NCBI GenBank assembly: GCA_945888065.1
Contig: CAMCZU010000001.1
Location: 62,001-126,000, forward strand
From: Rickettsia typhi
GTDB taxonomy: Bacteria; Pseudomonadota; Alphaproteobacteria; WRAU01; Hepatincolaceae
Direction of reading: 5' to 3'
DNA: 64,000 bases
Part shown: piece after piece, positions 9,115 to 17,261 of the stretch
How positions within the stretch are numbered: the stretch's first letter is position 1
Layout: each line of letters begins with the position of its first letter
Program-made: the position numbers and the translations under genes
Notes under the pieces: generated by a model
Told to the model about the DNA's origin: nothing
Databases searched by the model: none
What the model saw: the letters and a program-made list of their open reading frames with translations, nothing else

Positions 9115-10163
9115 TTTATAACCTTTATTTGTTCTTTTTTACCTAACCACAAATTAGGGTTAATAGGCTGGTTGTTATGCTGAATCTCAAAATAAATTGG
9201 TAACAATTTAGGATTAGAAATAGCAATTGTTTCGTGAGTTTTTACCAATTGAGTTGGCTTAACAAAACTTTCAAATTTACCAGAAATAATCGTAAAATAT
9301 GAAGCAGAATGCTTAATAATTATTAAATTATCATAATTTGTAAAATTATCTACAAACAAAATTTCACCATCAAAAGGAGCTACTATTTGTGAATGGGGAT
9401 TAGCTAATAGTGTGATGCCATTGTAATAAATAGATTGGCTTTTATTTTTATGAAAATCGCTATATAAATATCCAGATACAGGTAGCACAAAATTACCTTT
9501 GTTTTTTATAAATAAACTATCTTCTTTGCTCCAAGATGGTAATTTATAAGATTTATTTAAATAAATCATTAAATTAAATAAGTCATCACTTTTAGAAATA
9601 AAAGATTTATTTTGATTTATCACCTCTTGAATATCTTGATCAAAGCTTTTTTTATCAACTAGCATACTTTTTAATTTTTTTAAATTAATACTTATTGCAT
9701 TATTTATCTTAATAATTTGTTTTTCTATTTTTGCTAACTCATCAGAATTTTGTTTAATAACATACAAATGCTCATATACTTCATTCATTTGCATTTGAAT
9801 ATAAGAGCTATAGTAATTTAACAATGCATAAGATATAGCAATATCATCATAAGATTTTTTACTTAATAACAAATTTTCAAAAGGAATACTGCTAAGTTTA
9901 TATAGTGATACTATAGCTTCAGATATATTATTTTTATATACAAATAATTTTTTGTTATTATATATTCTTTTTACTTCTAAGGATTGCTTATATTGCTGTA
10001 AATTATCTAATGCAATCTCATTATCTCTAATTTGTTTAGATAAATCTATAATTTCATTTTGAAGATTAATAAACTTAGCATTTAAACAACTAACAATTAA
10101 AAATAAAAAAACAATTATATCAATAACAAAAATTGTTTTATTTTTTAAGCAATGAACACCCAT
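9111..10163 (-). CDS. envC: EnvC-like murein hydrolase activator (M23 fold)
   Basis: The 350-residue protein has an N-terminal hydrophobic segment (about 11-28), long coiled coils (roughly 35-75 and 140-190) and a C-terminal LytM/M23 domain. The zinc-ligand positions of active M23 enzymes are changed: the HxGxD-type segment reads YNGITL and the final HxH reads SGK, so it is probably a non-enzymatic activator of amidases at the division septum, as EnvC is. ATG 10163 overlaps the end of gpmI by 26 bases; no better start exists in frame. It is coupled to ctpA by a four-base overlap. Confidence 0.85.
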   Translation of the reverse strand: MGVHCLKNKTIFVIDIIVFLFLIVSCLNAKFINLQNEIIDLSKQIRDNEIALDNLQQYKQSLEVKRIYNNKKLFVYKNNISEAIVSLYKLSSIPFENLLLSKKSYDDIAISYALLNYYSSYIQMQMNEVYEHLYVIKQNSDELAKIEKQIIKINNAISINLKKLKSMLVDKKSFDQDIQEVINQNKSFISKSDDLFNLMIYLNKSYKLPSWSKEDSLFIKNKGNFVLPVSGYLYSDFHKNKSQSIYYNGITLLANPHSQIVAPFDGEILFVDNFTNYDNLIIIKHSASYFTIISGKFESFVKPTQLVKTHETIAISNPKLLPIYFEIQHNNQPINPNLWLGKKEQIKVIK

Positions 10164-11670
10164 TCATTTCAACCGGTTGCTCAACATTCATTAAACTTAA
10201 AATTGTGGGAGCTACATCAGCTAACTTTCCATTGATTAATCCATTGTAAGATCCTTTATGATTAACTACAATGCACCTTACTAAATTAGTAGTGTGTTGT
10301 GTATGAGGAACATTATTTCTTTCATCCCACATTGTTTCACAATTGCCGTGATCTGCAATTAAAACCCAAATATAATCATTTTCTATCACTGCTTTTTCTA
10401 TTTTTGCTAAACATTTATCAACTGCACTTGTAGCTTTTTTTCCAGCTTCTAATACTCCTGTATGCCCTACCATATCACCATTGGCATAATTTACCACAAT
10501 AAAATCATATTTTTTAGAATCTATAGCATCTACTAATTTATCTGTAATTTCAAAAGCTGACATTTCAGGCTTTAGATCATAAGTTGGAACATCTTTAGGC
10601 GATGGAACTAAAATTCTGTCTTCTCCAACAAAATTTTCTTCACGTCCACAACTAAAAAAGAAAGTTACATGTGGATATTTTTCAGTTTCTGCTACTCTTA
10701 ATTGTTTTAAATTTTTATAAGCTAACCACTCACCTAAACCATTTTTTAAATTAATAGGCTCAAAAATAATATCTAATTTTTGTGCTAAGCTATCAGAATA
10801 ACTAACCATACCCAAAGATTTAGCAAATCTTACAATTTTTTTTCTATCAAACCCTTTAAAATCTTCAACTACCAAAGAATCTAAAATTTCACGAGCTCTA
10901 TCAGTTCTAAAATTAACCATAAATAGCATATCACCATCATTAGCACCACTATAATTACCAATTGTGCTAGGCAAAATAAATTCATCATTAATGTTGTTAT
11001 TATACGAATTTTCTAATACATCTTCATAAGAATTAAAATTTGGAGCATCTGCTAATACAATTGCTTTATAAGCTAATTCAACTCTATCCCATCTGTTATC
11101 TCTATCCATAGCATAATATCTACCGCAAAGAGTTGCTAAAGATATATTTGAGTGCTGATTTAACAATTTTTCTAACACACTAAAATAACCTTTTGCACTT
11201 TGAGGTGGAGTATCACGACCATCACTAAACAAATGTAGCTTTACATTTATTCCATTTATAGCGAATAATTTAGCACAATACAAAATATGATCTAAATGAG
11301 AATGCACTCCACCATTAGAAAATAATCCCATAATGTGGATTGATTTTTTAGAATCTTTTAAATATGTAATAGCTTTTTGAATTTTTGAATTATTTTCAAA
11401 AGATTTATCTTCAATAGCTTTATTTACACGAGGAAGTTCTTGGAATACAATTCTACCTGCCCCAATATTTGTATGGCCTACTTCAGAATTTCCCATTTGA
11501 CCCTCTGGTAAGCCAACATCTAATCCAAAGGTTATTAAATTAGAATTTATATTGTCTTTTAATAGGCGATGCCAAGTTGGTGTATCACCTTGTTCTACGG
11601 CATTATATAGTGTGTTTTTATCTTCACCCCAACCATCTAATATACTAAGCAATACTTTTTTATTAGCCAT
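10138..11670 (-). CDS. gpmI: 2,3-bisphosphoglycerate-independent phosphoglycerate mutase
   Basis: GpmI interconverts 3- and 2-phosphoglycerate in lower glycolysis, using two Mn ions and a phosphoserine. The 510-residue sequence is full length and has the key blocks: MGNSEVGHTNIGAGR (active Ser), HLFSDGRDTPP, GRYYAMDRDNRWDR and the metal site ADHGNCE. It heads the operon gpmI-envC-ctpA-rppH, a gene order shared by many alphaproteobacteria. With gapA and pfkA in the same window it indicates a working glycolytic or gluconeogenic route. Confidence 0.96.
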   Translation of the reverse strand: MANKKVLLSILDGWGEDKNTLYNAVEQGDTPTWHRLLKDNINSNLITFGLDVGLPEGQMGNSEVGHTNIGAGRIVFQELPRVNKAIEDKSFENNSKIQKAITYLKDSKKSIHIMGLFSNGGVHSHLDHILYCAKLFAINGINVKLHLFSDGRDTPPQSAKGYFSVLEKLLNQHSNISLATLCGRYYAMDRDNRWDRVELAYKAIVLADAPNFNSYEDVLENSYNNNINDEFILPSTIGNYSGANDGDMLFMVNFRTDRAREILDSLVVEDFKGFDRKKIVRFAKSLGMVSYSDSLAQKLDIIFEPINLKNGLGEWLAYKNLKQLRVAETEKYPHVTFFFSCGREENFVGEDRILVPSPKDVPTYDLKPEMSAFEITDKLVDAIDSKKYDFIVVNYANGDMVGHTGVLEAGKKATSAVDKCLAKIEKAVIENDYIWVLIADHGNCETMWDERNNVPHTQHTTNLVRCIVVNHKGSYNGLINGKLADVAPTILSLMNVEQPVEMNGCSLLKK

Positions 11671-11740
11671 TTTTTTTACTTTATCCTTTATATATAAATT
11701 ATTTTTGTATATTCAAAATATTATCATTTTATTTTAAAAA

Positions 11741-12841
11741 TTAAACATTAAATCTAAATAAAATTATATCACCATCGCATACAACATAATTTTTACCTTC
11801 TTGCCTCATTTTGCCATTTTCTTTAGCTTTTTGTTCTCCACCAAGTTTTATAAAATCTTCATAAGCTATTGTTTCTGCACAAATAAAACCTCTTTCAAAA
11901 TCTGAATGGATTTCTCCTGCTGCTTGTGGGGCTTTGTATCCTACTTTAATAGTCCAAGCTCTTGTTTCTTTTGGACCCGAAGTAAAAAACGTTTGCAATC
12001 CTAAAAGTGAAAAAGCACATTTTACTATTTTATCTAATCCTGTTTCATTTAATCCTAATGCTTGTAAATATTCTTGTCTTTCTTGTATATCTGTTAAAGT
12101 AGATACTTCTTGCTCTATTTTTGCACAAATTATTACATATTTAGCATTTTCTTTTTTTGCTAATTCTGCGACCATTTTAACATATTTATTTTCTATTAAT
12201 AAATCTTCTTCTGCAACATTACACACATACAAAACAGGCTTTGATGTTAATAAAAATAAGCTTTTTACAACTAATTTTTCTTCTTCTAAAAATTCAATTG
12301 ATCTTACTGGTAAGCCTTGTTTTAATACAGGTAATATTTTATTAATAACATCTAGTTGTTCTTTGCAAATTTTATCTCCAACTTTTGCTTTTTTTTCTAA
12401 ATTTGGAAGCCTTTTTTCTAGGGAATCTAAATCTGCAATCATAAGCTCTGTATCTACAATTTCAGCATCTCGCACAGGATTAACAGAATCTTCAACGTGA
12501 ATAATATTGTTATCATCAAAACAACGCAATACATGAATAATAGCATCTACCTCTTTGATATTACCTAAAAACTGATTACCTAAACCTTCTCCACTATGTG
12601 CTCCTTTTACAAGCCCTGCTATATCTACAAATTCTAGCTTTGCTGGTAAAATTGTTTGTGATTTTGTAATGTTAGCAATTTCAAATAAACGTGCATCATT
12701 TACATCTACAATCCCACGATTTGGTTCAATTGTGCAAAATGGGTAATTTGCAGATTGTGCATTTTGAGTAGATGTAAGAGCATTGAATAGTGTAGATTTT
12801 CCAACATTTGGTAATCCCACTATTCCACAATTTAAACTCAT
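11741..12841 (-). CDS. ychF: Obg-family ATPase/GTPase YchF
   Basis: YchF (OLA1 homologue) is a ribosome-associated P-loop ATPase linked to stress responses. The G1 motif GLPNVGKSTLFN is at residues 8-19, the G3 motif DIAGL near 73, and the C-terminal TGS domain ends GDIILFRFNV. Length (366) is normal. It is followed upstream on the same strand by pth and rplY, the conserved rplY-pth-ychF transcription order of alphaproteobacteria, placing it in a translation-related operon. Spacing to pth is 14 bases. Confidence 0.95.
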   Translation of the reverse strand: MSLNCGIVGLPNVGKSTLFNALTSTQNAQSANYPFCTIEPNRGIVDVNDARLFEIANITKSQTILPAKLEFVDIAGLVKGAHSGEGLGNQFLGNIKEVDAIIHVLRCFDDNNIIHVEDSVNPVRDAEIVDTELMIADLDSLEKRLPNLEKKAKVGDKICKEQLDVINKILPVLKQGLPVRSIEFLEEEKLVVKSLFLLTSKPVLYVCNVAEEDLLIENKYVKMVAELAKKENAKYVIICAKIEQEVSTLTDIQERQEYLQALGLNETGLDKIVKCAFSLLGLQTFFTSGPKETRAWTIKVGYKAPQAAGEIHSDFERGFICAETIAYEDFIKLGGEQKAKENGKMRQEGKNYVVCDGDIILFRFNV

Positions 12842-12855
12842 TTTTTTAATTCTCC

Positions 12856-13410
12856 TTAATTATTTATATTATTTATAAATTCATTAAATTTTTTTTCTAT
12901 TAATAAATCAAAACTATTAATTATTTTATTAGAAATAACCTCTATATCAATTAATTGATTCTGAGAAAAATTACTCAATACATAAGAAGATACATCAACT
13001 AAATTATTTGGTCTTCCTATACCAATTTTAATTTTATGAATATTTTTACCTATTTTATTTTGGATATCTTTAATACCATTGTGCCCACCATCTCCAGAAT
13101 TAGTTTTATATTTAATTTTTCCAAAATCTAAGTCTAGATCATCTTGAATAATAATTACATCTTGTGGTAAAATTTTATAAAAACTACACAAACTTGCAAC
13201 ACAATCACCAGATAAGTTCATAAAAGTTTGAGGCTTTACAAAAATTACTTTATTTTGTAAAAAATTTTTTTCACTCAATAAACCCTTAAAATTTAATTTC
13301 CACGACAAATTATAAAACTTGGCAATACAATCTAACACCATAAATCCTACATTATGCTTTGTAAGTTTATAGTTATCACCAATATTACCAAGCCCTACAA
13401 TTAATATCAT
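12856..13410 (-). CDS. pth: Peptidyl-tRNA hydrolase
   Basis: Pth recycles peptidyl-tRNAs released by stalled ribosomes. The 184-residue protein shows the family landmarks: VGLGNIGDNY, the catalytic His in TKHNVGF (about residue 19), KPQTFMNLSG (Asn), the Asp in IIQDDLDLDFG and SGDGGHNGIKDI. It sits between rplY (15 bases upstream) and ychF (14 bases downstream) and is surely cotranscribed with them. Confidence 0.95.
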   Translation of the reverse strand: MILIVGLGNIGDNYKLTKHNVGFMVLDCIAKFYNLSWKLNFKGLLSEKNFLQNKVIFVKPQTFMNLSGDCVASLCSFYKILPQDVIIIQDDLDLDFGKIKYKTNSGDGGHNGIKDIQNKIGKNIHKIKIGIGRPNNLVDVSSYVLSNFSQNQLIDIEVISNKIINSFDLLIEKKFNEFINNINN

Positions 13411-13425
13411 ATAGCAATCAATAAA

Positions 13426-14025
13426 TTATTTAGATGCTTGAGAATCTTTTTTAACTTCTTCTTCAGTAGCAGCTGTAATAGATGCAATAGGATAACCCTT
13501 TGGATAGTAAGTTTTAATTCCAGTAGGTAATTTAATATCTTCTATTTTTATCACACTACCAACTCTAGTATCTGCTAAATCAATTTCAATTTGATGTGGA
13601 GCATTTTTAGGATTACAAGCTACCTCTAAGCTATGTGCTATAATATTTAACAATCCACCAGCTTTAAGCCCTGCTGATTTAGAATGATTTTTAAATATAA
13701 CAGGAATATCTAATCTAGTAATTGTTTTTGCACCTACTCTAAGTAAATCAACGTGAATTGGGATATCTTTTACAGGATGTAATTGAATATTTCTCACTAA
13801 AACTTCTTGTTGTTTGTTATCTATACTAACTTTATAAATGTTAGAATATAATGTGCTTTTTACAATTTGAGACATAATCTCTTTAGGATTTAAACAAATA
13901 GATAAAGGCTCTTTATTATCGCCATAAATAGTAGCAGGAACATGTCCTTCGCGTCTATTTAATCTTGAGGCCCCCTTACCTACTTTTTCTCTTTTAATTG
14001 CATTAAATACGAATTGTTCACTCAT
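13426..14025 (-). CDS. rplY: 50S ribosomal protein bL25, long CTC form
   Basis: bL25 binds 5S rRNA. At 199 residues this is the long CTC/TL5 type with an extra C-terminal domain, usual in alphaproteobacteria. It opens with KREKVGKGASRLNRREGHVPATIYG, here conserved in pieces such as GKGASRLNRREG and VPATIYG. The ribosome-binding site GGAGATAAATT precedes ATG at 14025. It is first in the rplY-pth-ychF operon. A short hairpin lies in its leader at 14073-14092. Confidence 0.94.
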   Translation of the reverse strand: MSEQFVFNAIKREKVGKGASRLNRREGHVPATIYGDNKEPLSICLNPKEIMSQIVKSTLYSNIYKVSIDNKQQEVLVRNIQLHPVKDIPIHVDLLRVGAKTITRLDIPVIFKNHSKSAGLKAGGLLNIIAHSLEVACNPKNAPHQIEIDLADTRVGSVIKIEDIKLPTGIKTYYPKGYPIASITAATEEEVKKDSQASK

Positions 14026-14072
14026 AATTTATCTCCAAAAATTTCAAATAAATAGTTTTTAAATAAAAATAA

Positions 14073-14092
14073 CTTACCTCCAAGGGTGTAAG
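14073..14092 (-). promoter_or_regulatory. Short hairpin in the rplY leader
   Basis: CTTAC and GTAAG arms at the ends of this 20-base segment can pair, and the minus-strand RNA carries a GGAGGT that would be partly masked by the hairpin. No start codon follows at the right distance, so it is not an obvious ribosome-binding site. It may be a remnant of autoregulation or chance; evidence is weak. Confidence 0.25.
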
Positions 14093-14123
14093 CATTTAAG
14101 CATTATAATATAACTATTGCAAT

Positions 14124-14152
14124 TTGTCTATTGCTTTTATTTTTTATATAAA
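14124..14152 (+). promoter_or_regulatory. Sigma-70-like promoter for the tagD-licD pair
   Basis: TTGTCT (14124-14129, four of six consensus bases) and TATAAA (14147-14152, five of six) are separated by exactly 17 bases. Transcription would start near 14159, only a few bases before the TAAA repeat tract, so the tract would make up nearly the whole 5' untranslated region. Confidence 0.45.
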
Positions 14153-14165
14153 CTATCATTAATTA

Positions 14166-14197
<32 letters not shown>

Positions 14198-14198
14198 A

Positions 14199-14594
14199 AT
14201 GACAACTAAAGTAATAACATTTGGAACTTTTGATTTATTCCACATAGGTCATCTTCGCATTTTACAAAGAGCAAAAGCATTAGGCGATGAATTAATTGTT
14301 GGGGTATGCACAGATGAATATAGCTTTGAGAGAAAAAATAAATACCCTATCAATAATCAAAATCAAAGATATGAAATATTAGATGCACTAAAATGCGTTA
14401 ATAGTGTATTTTTTGAGGAATTTGATAATAAAAAATTTTATATTCAAAAATATAAAGCAGATATTATGGCAATGGGAAGTGACTGGGAAAATCATTTTGA
14501 TTACTTACAAACTTATTGTAAAGTGCAATATTTGCAACGCACTTCCTCTATATCTACTACCCTTATTATAGAAAAAATTATTAATGAGATGTAA
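14199..14594 (+). CDS. tagD: Glycerol-3-phosphate cytidylyltransferase (TagD/TarD-like)
   Basis: The 131-residue enzyme would make CDP-glycerol from CTP and glycerol 3-phosphate. Family marks are TFGTFDLFHIGH (HIGH at 15-18), the GSDW segment near 93-96 and RTSSISTT at 114-121, the equivalent of the RTEGISTT nucleotide-binding motif. Length matches TagD. CDP-glycerol is the donor for glycerol-phosphate units in surface polymers. No recognisable Shine-Dalgarno precedes the ATG because the TAAA repeat fills that space. It is three bases ahead of a LicD-family gene, so the pair is a donor-plus-transferase module. A related cytidylyltransferase with another alcohol phosphate is possible. Confidence 0.88.
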   Translation: MTTKVITFGTFDLFHIGHLRILQRAKALGDELIVGVCTDEYSFERKNKYPINNQNQRYEILDALKCVNSVFFEEFDNKKFYIQKYKADIMAMGSDWENHFDYLQTYCKVQYLQRTSSISTTLIIEKIINEM

Positions 14595-14597
14595 AAA

Positions 14598-15422
14598 ATG
14601 ACAGAAGATTTAAAAATTCTTTTACATTATGAAAATTGCAATTATTCTCAAATTGGATATAAAAAATTATTGCAAGATTTATTATTAAAACAACTTAAAA
14701 TATTTGATAAAATTTGCAAAAAACATAATATTGAATATTTTTTCACACATGGAACTTTACTTGGAATTATTAGATACCAAAAAATGATACCTTGGGATAT
14801 TGATATTAATATAGGAATGCTTAGAGCAGAATACAATAAGTTTAAACAAGTTTTTAATATATACTCAAATATTATTAGCCTAAAATTTGATGAAAAACAT
14901 ATCTTAGAATATGGTGTAAGCTACTTGTATCATCAAGATATAGCAATTTATCAAAAAATTCAAATTATGCCTTTTGATATTATTTATAAAAAATTTTCAG
15001 TTGGAGAACAAACTGATTTTGCAAAAAATATTTATCAAATTACAAAACAAATCCTTAATAAGGAAATAGATTATAATTATAAAGTAAATGATTATGAATC
15101 TTTTAAAGATAGTATTGATATAAAAAATACAACTATTATACAAAATATTAATTATCCTTATTCAGCAAAGCCAGTTGTATATTTTTATGATGATATCTTC
15201 CCTCTTAAAAATTGTATTTTTCATAATCATAAATATAAAGCATTAATAAATAATTACAATAAATACATATATACAATGTATGGCATAAATACAGAATATA
15301 TAAATTATCAAGCATACAATTATAAAAATGATAACCTACAACTAACTATTGATCTATTAATAAAAGATAGATTAGATAAAAAAATAGAAGAATATTTATT
15401 AAATGATGATGAAATTATTTAA
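14598..15422 (+). CDS. LicD-family phosphotransferase
   Basis: The 274-residue protein matches the LicD/fukutin family, which transfers phospho-alcohols such as phosphocholine, ribitol phosphate or glycerol phosphate from CDP donors to glycans. The signature reads FFTHGTLLGIIRY at about 48-60 followed by PWDIDINIG at 65-73, with the metal-binding acidic residues. There is no signal peptide or membrane helix, so it acts in the cytoplasm before export. Coupling to a CDP-glycerol synthase (three-base gap) suggests it decorates lipopolysaccharide or another glycan with glycerol phosphate. The acceptor is unknown. It converges on the K+ channel gene. Confidence 0.8.
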   Translation: MTEDLKILLHYENCNYSQIGYKKLLQDLLLKQLKIFDKICKKHNIEYFFTHGTLLGIIRYQKMIPWDIDINIGMLRAEYNKFKQVFNIYSNIISLKFDEKHILEYGVSYLYHQDIAIYQKIQIMPFDIIYKKFSVGEQTDFAKNIYQITKQILNKEIDYNYKVNDYESFKDSIDIKNTTIIQNINYPYSAKPVVYFYDDIFPLKNCIFHNHKYKALINNYNKYIYTMYGINTEYINYQAYNYKNDNLQLTIDLLIKDRLDKKIEEYLLNDDEII

Positions 15423-15434
15423 CAATAAACAATT

Positions 15435-16139
15435 TTAATCTTTCTTTTTTTTAAGTCTAATTTTTTCTTTTACATCTAACATTGAAGATGCAATTAATGC
15501 CGTTGGGATTGAAAAAAGTGCAATACCTAAAAATAATAAAATTGTTGTTATAATTTTTCCTGCAACACTCTGAGGTATCATATCACCATATCCAACCGTT
15601 GTTAGTGTGATCACACACCACCAAAGGGATGCAAAAATTGAAGAAAAAGTTTCAGGTTGAAGAGGATTTTCAAAATAATATACAATAGCAGAAAAAATAT
15701 AAATTAAAATACAAGCTACTAAAAATACTCCAAATAATAATACTTTAATTTCTGCTAATGCTTCAAAAAAAACTTCAAAAAGACGATCATTTTTATAATT
15801 AAAATAATTTAAAATTCTCAACAACTTAAAAAGTCTAATTAGCCTAAAAATTTGTAATGGCTCTATAAAAATTACAATTACAGATAAAAAATCAATTATA
15901 CCCCAAAAGCTAAATATATATTTTTTTTTATATTTTGTTAAAAAAATTCTTGTAGCATATTCTATAGTAAAAATAATATTAAAAATCCAATTACCTAGTT
16001 TGTAATATTTTTCATTAATATAACTTAAAGATAGAGAATCAAAAGAATATAAAAGCACATATAAAATAATTATACTTAAGCTACTTAATTCTAAAATTTC
16101 TTTCCATAAATGCTTTTTGTTAAATAATTTCAAATTCAT
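15435..16139 (-). CDS. Voltage-gated potassium channel, six-helix type
   Basis: A 234-residue Kv-like channel subunit. Residues 18-150 hold S1-S5; S4 has positive charges every third position (R99, R102, K105, R108), a classical voltage sensor. The pore loop has SLWWCVITLT then the selectivity filter TVGYGD at 181-186, followed by S6. The tail is short and basic, with no RCK or cyclic-nucleotide domain. It starts 20 bases inside the end of the Abi_2 gene upstream, so translation is probably coupled. It may set membrane potential on its own, or act as an effector with its neighbour; the latter is inference. Confidence 0.9.
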   Translation of the reverse strand: MNLKLFNKKHLWKEILELSSLSIIILYVLLYSFDSLSLSYINEKYYKLGNWIFNIIFTIEYATRIFLTKYKKKYIFSFWGIIDFLSVIVIFIEPLQIFRLIRLFKLLRILNYFNYKNDRLFEVFFEALAEIKVLLFGVFLVACILIYIFSAIVYYFENPLQPETFSSIFASLWWCVITLTTVGYGDMIPQSVAGKIITTILLFLGIALFSIPTALIASSMLDVKEKIRLKKKKD

Positions 16140-17103
16140 TGCTGTCTAAAATTTCTAAACTTAAATATTTTTTATTATCATAACTCATTACTACAAAATT
16201 ATTATATACATCTTTTATATAATTAGTATAATCACTTTTTACAATTAGTTGCTGTATTAAAAATTTAATTATTAAAAAATATGGTAAATATGTTTTTTGA
16301 TTCCTATTTAAAAAAATCAGATCATAATTAGTATTAATAAATCTATTAATACTAGAATTAGATTCAACTTTTATAAAAGATTCTCTATCTAAAACTTTAT
16401 CATAATGAGAAACAATATCCCTAATTCTTTTAACATCTGTTAATATTGGTATAAACATTTTATAATTAGAAATACCAAAAAAATTAGCTACTTTATTTTT
16501 TATATCATCATTAAAACTGCATAATTTATAAACATCAATTAATGCACCAAAACTTAGTCCTTCTAAAGCTATCCAAGCTGGAGCAGGTTTAGCATTGCAC
16601 TTACACTTGCTGTATTTGGTTTTTTTGCATTTACAATTCTTTTTAAAATAATAATCAATATGAATATTATTTTGACTTGTAGCTTGAGATTGAATATTAT
16701 TAAATTTTTTATCAATATCTTCATTTGATTTTATATTTGATTTTTTTGCTATATATAAATTTCTTTTTGCATAAAAAGAAGGATCTTTTTTGGAGAAATG
16801 ATAAATTAGCTGAGTTTTAAATGCAATTTCTATAAATTGTAGTAATTGAGATAATAAGGCTTTATATTGTATATCTAAATAATATAAATTTACAATTTCA
16901 CTAAATTTTGCTTCATTTTTATAAATATCTTTACATATATTTTTATCTTTTAAAAAGGGAAATCTATAAGAATTAAACCTATGGTAAGATGTTATGCTTA
17001 AAAAATTTTCAGCATTTTTATTATCATCAATATTCAAACCTCTTTCTTGCATCAAACTTATTTGACTTTCAAAAGATTTCCATTGTTTGTTGTTTTTAGA
17101 CAT
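16120..17103 (-). CDS. Abi_2 (AbiD/AbiF-like) HEPN protein with Cys insertion
   Basis: The 327-residue protein matches the Abi_2 abortive-infection family. The N-terminus has KSFESQISLMQERGLNID and SYHRFNSYRFPF, the core has PAPAWIALEGLSFGALIDVY (about 174-193), and RIRDIVSHYDKVLD (226-239) carries the HEPN Rx4H pair R228/H233 expected of an RNase. Just before the core, C157, C159, C167 and C169 form two CxC pairs in a Lys-rich loop, which I do not recall as a family feature; it may bind metal. The gene follows prs after a terminator and overlaps the K+ channel gene by 20 bases. Abi_2 members block phage growth in lactococci; activity here is untested. Confidence 0.82.
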   Translation of the reverse strand: MSKNNKQWKSFESQISLMQERGLNIDDNKNAENFLSITSYHRFNSYRFPFLKDKNICKDIYKNEAKFSEIVNLYYLDIQYKALLSQLLQFIEIAFKTQLIYHFSKKDPSFYAKRNLYIAKKSNIKSNEDIDKKFNNIQSQATSQNNIHIDYYFKKNCKCKKTKYSKCKCNAKPAPAWIALEGLSFGALIDVYKLCSFNDDIKNKVANFFGISNYKMFIPILTDVKRIRDIVSHYDKVLDRESFIKVESNSSINRFINTNYDLIFLNRNQKTYLPYFLIIKFLIQQLIVKSDYTNYIKDVYNNFVVMSYDNKKYLSLEILDSNEFEII

Positions 17104-17121
17104 TTTCTTTTTGGTTATAAA

Positions 17122-17169
17122 AAAAAGGATTATAAAATAAATAATAAAACTTACTTCATAATCCTTTTT
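17122..17169 (-). terminator. Rho-independent terminator after prs
   Basis: A perfect 12-base inverted repeat (17122-17133 with 17158-17169, loop 24) is followed on the minus strand by a run of eight T. It sits between prs and the Abi_2 gene on the minus strand, so it would end prs transcription and give the Abi_2-channel pair its own expression unit. Confidence 0.6.
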
Positions 17170-17179
17170 AAAAAATACA

Positions 17180-17206
17180 TTTTACCCGATCCCGGGATTC
17201 ATAAAA
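17180..17206. repeat. GC-rich palindrome in AT-rich DNA
   Basis: ATCCCGGGAT (17189-17198) is a perfect 10-base palindrome nested between TTTTA (17180-17184) and TAAAA (17202-17206). Of the 16 bases 17185-17200, eleven are G or C, very different from the surrounding noncoding DNA. It could be a protein-binding site or a relic of a tRNA-like 3' end or attachment site at the border of the accessory block. No tRNA fold is visible. Confidence 0.4.
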
Positions 17207-17261
17207 TATTATACCTTAATTTTTAAAAAAATACAATTAAAATATAAAAAAATATATATAA

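Noticed and set aside
11934-12500. Long plus-strand open frame of 188 codons opposite ychF
   Set aside because: It is the antisense shadow of a strongly conserved GTPase gene; the translation shows no motifs and AT-rich codon use explains the missing stops.
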